Source: Sitta carolinensis (taxonomy: Eukaryota > Chordata > Aves > Passeriformes > Sittidae). From it: 64,000 nucleotides of DNA. The first letter of the stretch is position 1, and every line of letters starts with the position of its first letter. A model generated the notes under the pieces. The model worked only from the letters and a program-made list of their open reading frames with translations. It searched no databases and was not told where the DNA came from. A program made the position numbers and the translations under genes. Positions 47,075-59,290 of the stretch are shown here, piece by piece. The stretch covers positions 9,466,501 through 9,530,500 of the forward strand of contig CM063288.1 in the NCBI GenBank assembly GCA_032173965.1, read 5' to 3'.

Positions 47075-50000
47075 GTCTGCCTCCAGCCTGGGCCAGGTCA
47101 GGGTTTGGTTACAAGCTCTGTCCCCCTGCAGGTCTCAGTATTTCAGGTTTCCCATCTGTGAAATGGGAATAATTCCAGTGACACCAGAGGGACAGCAGAG
47201 GTAACACTGAGCCCCTGACAAAGTCACTATGGCTGGGGTCTCCCTATTCCTGCCATACCCCTTTTCCTGCAACTTTTACCCATACAGAAGCCCTGCCACG
47301 GTGCCCAGCATGGCATGGAGCCATTGGCAATGGGCTTTCCTGAAGAAGCTGAGCTGCTTTTCTGCCATCTCTGTCTGTGTTTCTGTCCCTGCTCCCTCTC
47401 TCCCATGGCAGGTGCCACCTTTCTATGCAGCTTCCCCGGTGCAATGAGGTGTGAAATCATCTGAGAAGAAAACAGCTTTAGTTGCAGCAGAGATTTAGGC
47501 TGGCTGCAGGCAGAAACTTTCCAAAATTCTTAGAAGGGGTAAACAGTCTGTATTTATTTATGTATATTTTTAACTTTCTGCCTGAAACTTTCTGTTTGAG
47601 GAAGAAGCAAAGTTAGGAGTGAGGGAAGAAGATGATGAGGATGGTTGTTTGCACAAGGGGTATGGTGTTGCCTCCAAATCTGCCTCACATTCTGCAGTAC
47701 GTATTTTGTGGCTCCTGGGGGCAGAAGCCCAGCTTTCCCTGTGGCCACGCTGATGCAGAGAGGTGTAAGATGCTGCTCTCTTGCTTTGATGCAATTTCAG
47801 GTGACTGAGGGTGGTGCAGGAAGGATGCTTCCTCTCTTCTCTCTGTGGCTTGGGGACAAGGAAGGATTTTCTCCTGTGCCTCTGTGTTACTATCAAAAGG
47901 CTGCAGGGTTTTCCTGTCTTGGGCATCTCTGCTGCCCCTCTGTGAGCTCTAAGTGGATTTGGTTGGTGTGCTGTGAATATGAACTCCCCCAGGTTGTATG
48001 GATTTAGCTCTGCTCCTTTGGGGTACATAATTTAAAGCAAGAAAGAAAAGAGAAGGAAGAAAAGGCATTTCAGATAAGGAGGAAAACTGGAGATCAGCTT
48101 TCCTGCCTGTTCCCCATCTCAAGCCCTGGAAGGTAGCAGGGGTCGTCCCCTGAGCAGCTGGGTCCACATCAATTTGTGGAAGCACTTTATGTGATATTTA
48201 AGTGCTAAATGAGTACAGTCTGAGAGATAATTGTGTGACCTGGCTGGCAGGGAGCACACGGTGATGTGTATTGATTGACAGTGCCATGCAAAGATGTGAG
48301 CAGGGCAGTGGGTACAGGGAGAGCTGCTGTAGCTGCAGCCCACTGCTGGGCTCTCCACAGAGTCTGATTTCCCAGTACCAAACACAGCACCAGCCTGTGC
48401 CCATTCAGCAGCTGTCAGCAGCGTGGTCTGCTCCAGCAGCCATCACCACTTTGGTGGGATAATTTAACTTGCTTGATGTTTTTCTTGTGGCTGGGGGGAT
48501 GAGGGAGATGGGCTGTTGCTGCCACATTTGTATGGGCTGGTGCCAGCCTTGCTGGTGCATGGGTGCCTTCCTTAGCAAGTGTTCTTATCAGTATCAGAAG
48601 TTGCAGATACTGATCTGTTTAGAGGAGTGTGGAGTTTCTGAGACAGCTTGTTTCCTTCACGTGTTCTTACAGATACCAGTTTTTGGGCTGCCAGTCAGAA
48701 ACTCTCCATGACTGAACTCTCAAGCTGTTGTGTGTGTTCCATCCTCCCTTCATTCTCCCATCCTGCTCATCTGCAGGGAGCATGTCACAGCTGCTGAGGC
48801 TGACAGCTCCATCACCATCACATCTCTCAGAGGTGGCAGAGGATTTTGCTCATTTAGAAGAGAGGTTATGATGCCAGGTTAGACAGGCTGTTAGTTTTGG
48901 TGGTCATAGTGAAGATGAATGGATGCTACTGACCGTAGCTGTTCACCCAAAACGTAAAACATAGAGCTTTGTAGCATCAGTCTAGTTGTGTTGGTTTTAA
49001 TGAAGCATTCATCCATGCTAATAAAATAACCCCAGCACAATACAGAACTGTTTCAATAAAAAGCTAATCAAGCCAATAAAACCTGTCAGTACAGTGATCA
49101 TGTTTCAGTGCTGTGGTGTAGAGATTAAGGCACCACCAACATCCACAGCTCTTCTGGAGTTGCTGCTGGCTGGCATTGTGTGTTCCCTATCGATGGGGGC
49201 TGTGTGCCATTTCCAAAATAAGGATAGCTACAGAGTAGCAGGATTCAGCTGTGGCTGAGCCTGCTGACTTTTTGCAGCACAGAAATACTGTCTTTCTGTC
49301 TCTGTCTGTGCCATTCCAGCCACCTGGGGTGCTCCAGGCAGGGCTGCAACCCCTGAAATACCCACAGAGAAATGGTCTGGAGCTGGATAGATTGTAGATA
49401 GACAGTGTAAACCCTCGGATTCTGGCTTTCCTTCCTCACATAGTTTCAAAAGCATTTCTCTGGTATGGAGGGGTGAGGAGTCTCTGGGGCTGTCAGGATA
49501 TTTCTAGGCAGACAAACAGCACTGTTCAGACCTGGGCTGATCCTCTCAGATGTGCACAGGGCTCCTCTGGAAAGAGGCAGGGCCAGATCCTGGTACCTGC
49601 TCTGGTATCTTCTGCTGTTGAAATGGTGTAAAGCAGCAGTGGGGCAGTTTGACCAGCCAGGAGTGTCAGAAGGTGCTCCAAGCAAGTCAATGGTTGGTAG
49701 TTCAGAATATTCCCTTGAAAATGCTCAATACAAAATCCATAGTCTGTAGCTTGTGAGCAAGCTCATCACGAGGCCTGAATACCCCAACCACAGGCCCTGT
49801 TATTTACATTCAATTGAAGATGTAGGTCATACTATAGTTTTTTTCTCTTTCCTGAATGGCTGAACACAGAAGGCAGAATCCAGTTTTCAGTGGCAGCAGA
49901 CCTGATTATAAATTCAAATTTTTATTTATTTGAGCAGTTTTTGCAACATTTGCATTGTAATTTGCTGTTTCTGTAAATATGAGAGGTTTGTTTGCTAGAG

Positions 50001-53000
50001 AGAGAGATGCAAGAAGGCTACAAGCACAGGAGTAGTGAAAGAATGAAATGTGTAGGTGCCTCTCAAGAGAAAATGGTTTTGTCACATCTGGCAACTCTTC
50101 TCTCTCACCATTTTCTCCATACATGCAGCTGATGTGTGTGCACCCATCACCATATATTTTTAATGCCCAGCTGTTATATATATAACATCCTGCTGCTTTA
50201 GCAAGGGGCACAGTTCACGCAGAGTCCGCGTTCATCCTTTCAGGCTGAAATCATTCACATCTGAGAACAAGGAGAGAATTTTCCCACCCAAAAGGGAAAT
50301 GATGTTGCATTACTGAGCGACCAGCCCAAGTAATAATATAATCTTAGAAAAATGCAGTTCCCTTGAGTAAAGGAAGCTCTGTAAACTTCAGCTCCTCCAA
50401 GCTGTAAGCGTAGCTGTTGCCTGTGCTGTAATAATGCTGCTGTCAGACCTGGTTTACTGAAGTGCTCTGAAGATAACAGGGAAAAAGGGGATATGAACCA
50501 GTTTCTCTATAAAACGAGGATCTCTTATAGGATCTGAATACTATGAAGTATATAATACAGATTTTAGGACCTTGGGCTACATCGCTTATTTGCCATTAAT
50601 TTGCTTTTTATCTCTGCTGGGTGCTGGAGAGGGTGATGGCCACAAGACTTGGAGAAGGGACAGGCACAGCCAGCGTGAGCACAGGGATCAGCTAGAAGAT
50701 GGTAAAAGGATGCAAGGTTTCCACTCACTGAGGTCTAAAACCTGGCTGTATAAAACCAGGGGAGAAAGAGGCTCGTTTTTAGAACTGTCAGTGTATGGGC
50801 AAACCTATGGAAGAGAGAGACATTTGAGAAAGTTACTCTGTGAGCAATACCTGTGGTTTGTTCTCTTCTGCTTGTCACATGATGGGTGGCATTAGTGTGT
50901 GCTGTGGTTTATCTTGGGCTCTGAGTGGTTTATCTGTGGGTGCTGAGTGTGTACAGGTCCCAGAGCCAGGGCATGGACTGAGCCATGAGGACACCCCTTG
51001 TTTTGGGTGCAGTAGCGCCCCAAGCTGGACACTCACTGGAGTCTTCTCTACTAAAGTGCTGGTCTTCACAAAACCTGTAGGAATCTGCTGTCTTGGAGGT
51101 CTCTGCCTTCCAGGCTAATTTGTTTTAATGTATGAGAACAAACAAAGCTGTTTCAGGAACTTCATCCCTTTAGAAACCAGTATGAAATGAGTGAGATAAA
51201 AAAATATTATTTTAAAAGTGCCTGAAATGCAAACCCAGGGTGTAATAGCCTATAAACTGTTACTGCTCCCGTGCTGCTGCCCCCATCCCTCTGTGGCTTT
51301 GGATGGAGCTATTTCCAGTTGCCTGTCCTCTGTGCAGGCAGGGCTGTTGAGGAGGATTATATCTGCTTTTGCATCTGCTGTGCCCTTGACTTGGAGTCAT
51401 TTGATAAATACATTTGCAGTTGGTTACTTAAGCATCTCCCAAGCATCTCAGCTGTGGGCGAGGGAGCACTGCTGCCAAAAGTCAGGATTTGTGTCAAGAG
51501 GCTCCTAAGATTTGGCTGTCTTTCCTTAAACCCCCAACTCCTGGAGTTGTCATTACAGGAGAATCACTTAGAGGGGTAGAAAAAGAGCATCTGGCTGTTG
51601 AGGTGGTAGACAAAAAAGCCTGGAAAACATTAGCTGCAAAGCTAGGAGTCACAGAAGAAGCCCGGGTTGTGTGTATTTAAAAATGCCACCAGCTCAAAGC
51701 TGGCCTCCAGAAGCTTTTGTGTGCAGACAGAAGGGTTTTTTCAGATACCCCTGCTTGGCAGGGCTCTGCCACTGCATCTGCAGAAGTGCAACCCTCTGCA
51801 CAGTCCTGCTTTGCTAGGGGAAAAGAGGAAACACGGAGATGTGCAGGGTAACACAGCAGGAATGCCAAGGGCAAACCCAGTTGCTCTCTGTCCTGCTGTC
51901 TGAATACCCTGTGCAAGAGCCTTGACCTTGGGGATTGACTCTCCACTGGGAAAAACAATCTCCATCTGCCTTTTCACTCTTTGCATGGACATGTACCTGG
52001 GAGGACTTTTAAAACGGCTTCTGCAGAATTCTGACTGTGGTCTGGCTGAGGGTGATTGTGTCACTTGCACAGTGACCAAATGCAGCAGGTCCTTCCCTTT
52101 GCCTTGCAGTGTGGACACCCCATCTTGGGCTCCAGTTTGGGGCTTGGAAAAGTCCTCTGGAAGTGCCTTGACCTTTGCAGTTCTTTTGCCAAGGCAAACA
52201 TGGAGATGTTTGAGGGACCTTTTACACAGTGGTTTGATGGCAGCAAGGCTCTTGCCACTGAAGTTTGGGAGAAAATACATTTTCTTCTTAACTCTGAGAT
52301 GAAATCAGTGGGAAAGGATTTTAATGGTTTAAATTTTAAATGGTTTGATAGAAAGGCATGCAAACTGTGCACAAAGGGTTAAGTCAGCAGGGTTAGCTGT
52401 TGTCCCAGGCGTACAGCCCAGGCTGCATTTCCCAGAAGACATCGAGTTGCACACACACATTTAGGGCGTTTTTCTCAGCATTTTTCAGCACACTGTGATG
52501 GCAGAGGTTTTGAAGGCTGTACAGGATGAGTGTGACCTCTCACCTCTCTAACCAGGCAGACACTGTGGTAATTTCTGCTACCAGAACCACCCTTAGATTC
52601 CTGTGAGGTCTCCAGAGCATGGAAGAAACCCTGTGCAGGCATTTTTGCTGATGGACAGGCTTCTTTGGTTACCAGTAGCAAAGGAGAGCTCGCTTTTTCC
52701 TTGAAGAGCATGCTAAAAGGCACTTCTGCATCTGGAGTGACAAGAGGAATTTAGATCTATGGAGCACAATTATTCACGTCACTGCTTGTTAGGATGCTGG
52801 TGTTAACACCCTTCCTCTTGTGGAAAATCTCTTAAGCCCTGAGGACTGATGTGAAACGTCATGCTCTGGTGAACTTTGTTGAAGCGGGGATGAATCACAC
52901 TAAGTTTGGCTTCAATATACTATCCAAAAGATACCTTCTCTGATAGCCTAGCAGGAGGGTACTGCTGCCCACCCAGCTAGAGTGTCAGGATCTATTTCGG

Positions 53001-54519
53001 GGGGAGGACAGCACTTTTTGGAGTAAGCATAAATTGGGAGGGTTGATGTGGGAGTTTGGATATTTGAGGGTTTTTTCATTTCGCTTTGGTTTTGAGTGCT
53101 ATATGAAAGCAAAAGGCAGGTCTGTAAGGGATCTCAAGACATTTCCCAAGGGATCTCAATATATCTCCCCTTGCAGAATCACTCAGAATGATAGATAAAT
53201 AGACCACTATTTTAAAAATTAGAAGGGTTTCACTGTATCTCTGAATAACTGTCCTGCTACATCCATGACACTGTAGGTAAGAAAACACTTTCTTATCAGG
53301 GAAACTGTAGCAGCTGGTAGTTAAACCTTCTGCAAAGAAATATTCCAGACCAGTGTTGGCAAGTTTGACCCTTCATTACTTGTAAGATCTTACAAACTGA
53401 CAAGGTAATTTAGCAATCTGGGGAGGAAACTCAAAAGGTAACCCTGTCTATTGAACCCATTTCTATCCTGTGATGGGAATGATTTCCAGGAGTAGAAGCA
53501 TCCGCAGACCAACTGCGCATGATTTGAGTTCCTTGTCAATTGGAATCAAGACCCTGATTGTGGAGCATAATGCTGCTCTTGTAATTCAGCCTTTATCTTT
53601 GTGCCGGAGCTGGGTATAATTGTATCTGTGTCTGGAGGGACAAGGAGAAGGGTTTCAGTAGCTGCTGCTCACAAAGGCATCTTTAGAAACCTCCTCACCC
53701 CTGGTACAAGCTTGGTAGGGCTTAAATGAAAATACTCCTGAGTAGCTTTAGACATTTGAACAGTCATCATTGTTTGATTCAGATTCGGTTACAGGACTAA
53801 CATCTAAATGTTAATTCTTTTTAGGACATTATCAGCTCTTTCAGCAAATGCAGAATGGAGATGCAGTATTAGACCATCAGCCAACCCTGCAGATAAAGGC
53901 CCTTTGAAAGGATGTTTCTTAGGAGGGAAACATAATCAGAGAATGCAGAAAATCATGAAGACAGTCTCTTCTTAGGAACAGGTAGTAAATAGGATGCATG
54001 AAGAAAGCTAAATGGACCAGAAGGCCTTTAAATTGGGGAATGGGAGTAACAGCAATTTTGTGGCCTCTGTGGACAGTCCCAAGCATGCAGTCAGAGATCC
54101 TCATAATCCTGTCCTGCAGAGTGCTGGTACACCTGGAGATTGTAGGGTGTTGGATAAGCTGTGTCACATGCTGGGCTAAGACTGAAGTTGGTGGTCACTT
54201 GATGGCATGGATACGCCAAGATAAGTGCTCTGTGCTGGGCAAACTGTGTCTTTTGTATGGGCAGGCGAGTTTTGGGCACAGATTTCTGTCCTCTCAGTCC
54301 TCTGCGCTGCCTCGCTCAACACACCATGCCCGTATGTATCGAGGTAGGATGTGACCCGACCACGGCTCCCTCTGAGCCCTCAGTGACAGCTCAGAGGGTT
54401 ACAACCCAGCCCTGCCCTTCTCCAGCACCCATTCCCGCTGCTGGCCACATCTGAGAAAAGATGTCTGTTTTTCTGCCTCCCCGAAACACGTGCAGAGAGG
54501 CCCTGGAAGTGGTGAATCC

Positions 54520-54775
54520 CTTCCCCCGTTCTCGGAAAGGAAACGTGTGACCGCCGAGGCAGTGGCAGAGCGGCCCGGGTGCCAGGCGGCTCCTCCGTGC
54601 CAGCTGCCCTCGGGCAGCGCTGCTCCTCCGCTCGGCAGCCGTGCCCGCTCTGCCGGTGCCGGCGGGGGAGGACCTGGCTCATCCCCTGGAAGAAGGAGGT
54701 CCGGCGCCATCCTGAGCGCTGCCACCGCTGCTTCCGGCGGCAGATCGGCGCGGTGTCATCTAGGAAATGCGATTT
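54520..54775. promoter_or_regulatory. Intronic CpG-rich island 1
   Basis: About 25 CpG dinucleotides in roughly 220 bases by eye (54541-54760), in an intron that is otherwise CpG-poor. It lies about 10 kb after the first HEG1 exon. It could be an alternative promoter or an enhancer; no TATA box or start-proximal signal peptide is evident. Confidence 0.45.
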
Positions 54776-57307
54776 AGATCATCATCCTTTCGCAGCAGAT
54801 GGGGAAAGGGAGGTGGGGGCCCTTATCTCTTCTGGGGATTCATTTCTCTTTAAGCTGCTTTATTTTTTATCTTTTTTTTGCCTGTTTGCCTTATTCTACA
54901 CTCCTTCACACGTCTCACTGCCCATTGCTGGAGGGTAGGAGCCACGAGAGCATCCATGGTTCCCACTGCCCTGGTACCATGCCCTGCATCCTATCTTCAG
55001 CCAGGTGTCAGGCTTGGGATACCTTCACTTTTCCCCTGGGATGGGGCTGCATTTTGCTGGTCTGCATGGAGGGAAGAGTCCACTGAGCCTTGCATCTGCA
55101 TGTCACCAAATGGCATCTACCACTTGGCAGTCTGATGATTTTCCTGCATCCAAGAGGGCTCCTCATCCTTCTCATCCCCACAAGGTCCTTGAGAAGTTGC
55201 TCAATTCCCTGGCCGATCATCATCCCTGGTGTGACTGCCAGCCAGCCAAGCTCTTTGGCATGTGCTTAATGTTAAGCAAGGGGAACAATTCCCTGGGGAG
55301 CTCTTAAGTACGTTGTTGAACTGAGGCTTGGTCAATTCACCTGGACCAAAGCCCACCTGCATCAGTGAGCAGCATGGCTTGCCCCCCAAGGACTCATGGC
55401 AGCCCCTGGCTGCTCCCAGCATCACCTCTCAGCATTGCAGCACCCTTTTCCTACTCCTTCCTCCATCTTCACAGTATCTATTGTTCCTTTCTGGGTGTGA
55501 GAAGCAGCTCCTGGGCTCAGACCACTTTGCAGCAGGGAGTTGTGGTTTTGTTTTCAGAGTGGGATGTGAAAATACAATCTTATTTTCACTTGGGTCTGCA
55601 AAGGGCTGAGTCCTCAGCCCCTTGGGCAGATGTCTTTTGGCACACATCTGCTTGGTACTGCCTGGCATCACTTTTTGATAGGCATTGAGGTTTCATGTAG
55701 AAAAATCTGTGCTTCAGCTCATAGTCCTTGTGGTTTTGAGTAAAAACCCAAGTAATCGTGAATACCAATAGTTCGGGTGTTTTTTCCCCTGCAAGATCTG
55801 TTTAAGTAAAATAAAAGTCACTGAACTTATATTGGGAGTAAATATGGAATGGCTTTGGTTATCATGAGGTCACACAGAATGAGCTAATGTTCCCTTCTGG
55901 CCCAGAAATTAGACTTTTCAGACAGCAAAATTTCATCCTGCAGGTTCTAAGTGTCTAGCACCTTCCTTGCTGGGGAGTCCAAGCCCCAGGTCTGTGCAGT
56001 GCTCAGCCCCTTGTAGAGATGCTCACCCCTTATCATCAAAACAGCCCTGCTTGGGGCAGGGTTCTTATATTGCCAGTTTAAATGAGCGTGGGCAGCTGCT
56101 GGGGGGTGAAAGCCATCCTGTGGGTTGCGATGCCCAGCTGACAGGCAAAGTGCAGTGAATCTCTCCATGACAGCAGTGAACTTGCTGCCTGGAAATTCTG
56201 ACCCCTGTGAGATTTTCATGAGCTGCAAACCTTGCAGACAAATTCCAGGTTTCTGGAACTATTTGTGTGAGAGGTCTGGAGAAAGAGCCATGTTAGAAAT
56301 GAAGTTGTGTGCTTGCAGAAGCTGACAGCAGCATGGTCCTGCTCCCTCCAGCCTCACCAGCCTGTCTCTTTCCACTTCACCAGCACTGTACACACCACCA
56401 TGGATTTTTTTCCCCATCTTTTTTGTAGCCAGGATGTTTTTTTCTTGCCTTTTTATTGTTCCAGTGACCTAGCAACTCCACTTTGGTGGAGTCCTGCCAG
56501 GAGACTTCCTCCCCAAGCCGTCTGATAGTCTCCAGCAGCACTGCCCTCGGATGGGAGCAGAAGTTAAAGTGACACCAGACTGGGTCCCTATGTGGCTTTT
56601 GCTCTGGCCCCATGAGTGCTGGTGAGGGCAAAGGTGCCTTCCCGACTAGAAAAGCTTCTAGTTGACTTAAAAAAACCCAGGAAAAAGAAGAAGGAATGCT
56701 TGGGTGATATTTTTTGTAATATTTCTGCAGGACATTATAGAAAAGCCTGGGGGGTTTTAGAAGTGAATTTGCTGATGCTGGGATTTAGCATTTGGGATCT
56801 ATGGTGCAGGCAGGGTAACTGGGGACATTTCTACATTGCAGGGTTGCGGAAGGGGATGGAGAGGAGGTGTGAATGCTCACAGAGCTATGCAGTTAGGGAG
56901 ATTTATTTTGGCTTAGTTTTATTGGTGTTTAGTAAAAACAGTAAGAAAGAAATCCGTTTGGTAAGTGCTTCTGGGACCTGTCAGTTGGTGCTGCCTTCAC
57001 TCTGCCCTGGGCCTGCTTTTCCCACATTAATGCTGGAGGGATGCTTCTAGGGCAGAATATAAACAAGCTGTCAAGCAAGAAAATCAGGCTGAGTTTGGCT
57101 TTCAGCTCAAGAAAGGCCATCAGGACACAGGGCCTGGGGTACTGGAGGTTCAATCTCCACCGAATGGATGGATGGATTTAGATTTTTCTGGAGCCTCAGC
57201 ATGGTTATGGGTTTTTTAGCAGTATGCTAAGTCATGGCTTATCCCTATTGGAAGTGGAATTTTATAAGTGGAATTTATAAGTGTTTTTCAAAGACTTGCT
57301 GATAAAG

Positions 57308-57373
57308 CAGGACTTTTTTTTGTTTGTTTGTTTTGTTGTTTTGTTTGTTTTTTTTTTTTTTTTTTTTTTTTTT
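57308..57373. repeat. T-rich simple repeat (TTTG)n to T26
   Basis: TTTG-type units grade into an uninterrupted run of 26 T. It could be the reverse-strand A tail of an old retrocopy, but no element body is recognised next to it. Confidence 0.85.
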
Positions 57374-58689
57374 GTTCAGTTGCTAAAAACTGTTTAAAAA
57401 ATAGTTTATGAAAAGAGGCTCAAGGAGTTGCCCTGAGTCCTGGGCTGGTGGCTTTCAGGCAGCACAGGTAATCCCATGGATCTGTATAGTCTCAGGGATC
57501 TGTGGATTGAACCAAACTGCCCAAGAAAGATAAGTAAGAAGCTCAGGATTTCATGGGCTTGAGCTGGTGATCTGGGACCCTGCACCTCCCCAGGGAAATG
57601 TTTAGTACACCAAAACTAAGAGGCTGTAAACCTCTTGATAAGCAGAACAATATCCTGTCCCTGCACTGTGCAGTTTTTATCCCAGTTGTGGGTACTCCAT
57701 ACGCATAAATCCTTTGCTTTCGGAAAGGATCACAGGTTTCTCTGTACTCTATTTTGGAGAACCTGTTTCCTTGCTTTAGGTTACTGCTTTCAACAGCAGT
57801 AATTGGGTCCTTTTTTTTTTCTAATGGCATCTCTGAGCATCAAGCTCTGGGATGGTGAAAAAAAGTGTAGAAAGCAAAACCAGCCTTTAGCATCCTTTGA
57901 GGTTTTACAGGTCCTGGAGAGAAGGTGGTCTGGAAGTGCAGAGTGGTTTTGTGTCATAAAGCAGAACTGCAAGCAAGGTGCTGTGGCATGGCACTGGAGT
58001 GCCTGAGGACGATGCCAATGTCCCCAGCCCCATGGGCACCCATCACTGGAAGTGGCCAGGTGGGCATTAACCATGTGGACCTTGGCATTCCGAGCTTGCA
58101 GGGGCTGCTGCTGGCATTAAACCCCCATCACTTTTCTTGAGCTGACATATTAAAGCTCTAGGCACCTTTGTTGCCTGCATAAATCCTTCCTTTTATGGTT
58201 AAAATAATTGAAGGTCCTGTGAATTGCTTTCCTGCTCTGCCTGGGGCCCAGTGGAGTGAGGACGAGGAGCTGAAGGACCAGAGCAAGGCACTGCCAGGGA
58301 ATGTGTCTAAAGGGCACATTCTGCATCCCAACCAACCCCCACAAAAGGGTGAGAGGTTCTGGCAGGGCTTCTGCACCTCTTCTCTTTCCCATACATTCTC
58401 TTGTCACCTTTCTTAGTCCAGGTGGAATAATTCCTTGTATTGATACTAAAAAATTAGCAGAACAGGATTGACTGCATGTGGTTAAAACCTCTTGCATTTT
58501 TCCTGCACTTAGTGCACACGAGGGACCTTTCCCAAGCAGTATTTATCAGTGTGTTTATGCTCAACTGACCCATCTCAAGTATGATTTTTTTTTAAAGCTC
58601 CGTTTCAGCTCCCCTCCCCGCTCCCCCTCCCCTCCTTGAACTTCTTCTTTCAGAGCAAGAACAAGGAAGGAAATTGAAAATCCCAGAGA

Positions 58690-59290
58690 GCCCTGGACGG
58701 TCCAGATTTAGGGCTTTAGCTTTTGTTCGCACAAACTCACTTGGCTCCTAACCGGCCTCCACCCATGATCCCGACATCCGCAGCAGCCGTTCAAAACAGC
58801 CCAGCGCCCGCCCCGGCAGGGACCGGAGCCGCCCCCGGCCGCCGCTGCACCGGCTCCGCTCCCCGCGTCTTCCCCCACGCAGCCTGCCTGCCTTCCGAAC
58901 CTTTTCCTACAGCCAGCCAGGAGTTTTCTAAATCGAGATGAGTTTTTTCTCCCCTCCGCGAGCCTCGGATGATGTTAAGATTATGCAACGTTACCAGATG
59001 TGGGGTTTACAATTATAGCTGGCTGCCCTCGGGAGGAGCCGGCTTTAGCTCCACGCGCGCTCCACTCGCCGCGGGATGCTCCCGGGGTGGCTCGCAGCCC
59101 TGGCAAAACAGCCGCTGCGAGGGCGGCTCCACTGCCATTCTACCGGGAATGCTCCCCAGGGAATTCCCACCCTCCCGAGGAGGGACTGCTCCGGGTGAAG
59201 GGCCGCTTTGGACAGCCAATCGACTGCTCTTGGCTTTTCTTCTGTGCGAACTCAGATTAAATTTGTGTTCCCCGGTCAACAGAGTATTTT
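58690..59290. promoter_or_regulatory. Intronic CpG-rich island 2, possible alternative HEG1 promoter
   Basis: A stretch of about 600 bases rich in CpG (for example CCGCCCCCGGCCGCCGCTGC around 58830, and CACGCGCGCTCCACTCGCCG near 59055). A pyrimidine-rich C/T block (CCCCTCCCCGCTCCCCCTCC, 58,611-58,635) and GGAA-type ETS cores near 58,660-58,672 lie just upstream. It is about 4.4 kb before the next probable HEG1 exon, a good position for a second promoter giving a shorter transcript. The function is inferred. Confidence 0.45.

Noticed and set aside
53120..53170. Twice-repeated AAGGGATCTCAA with related spacers
   Set aside because: Only two imperfect copies. Too short and degenerate to be called more than a local duplication.
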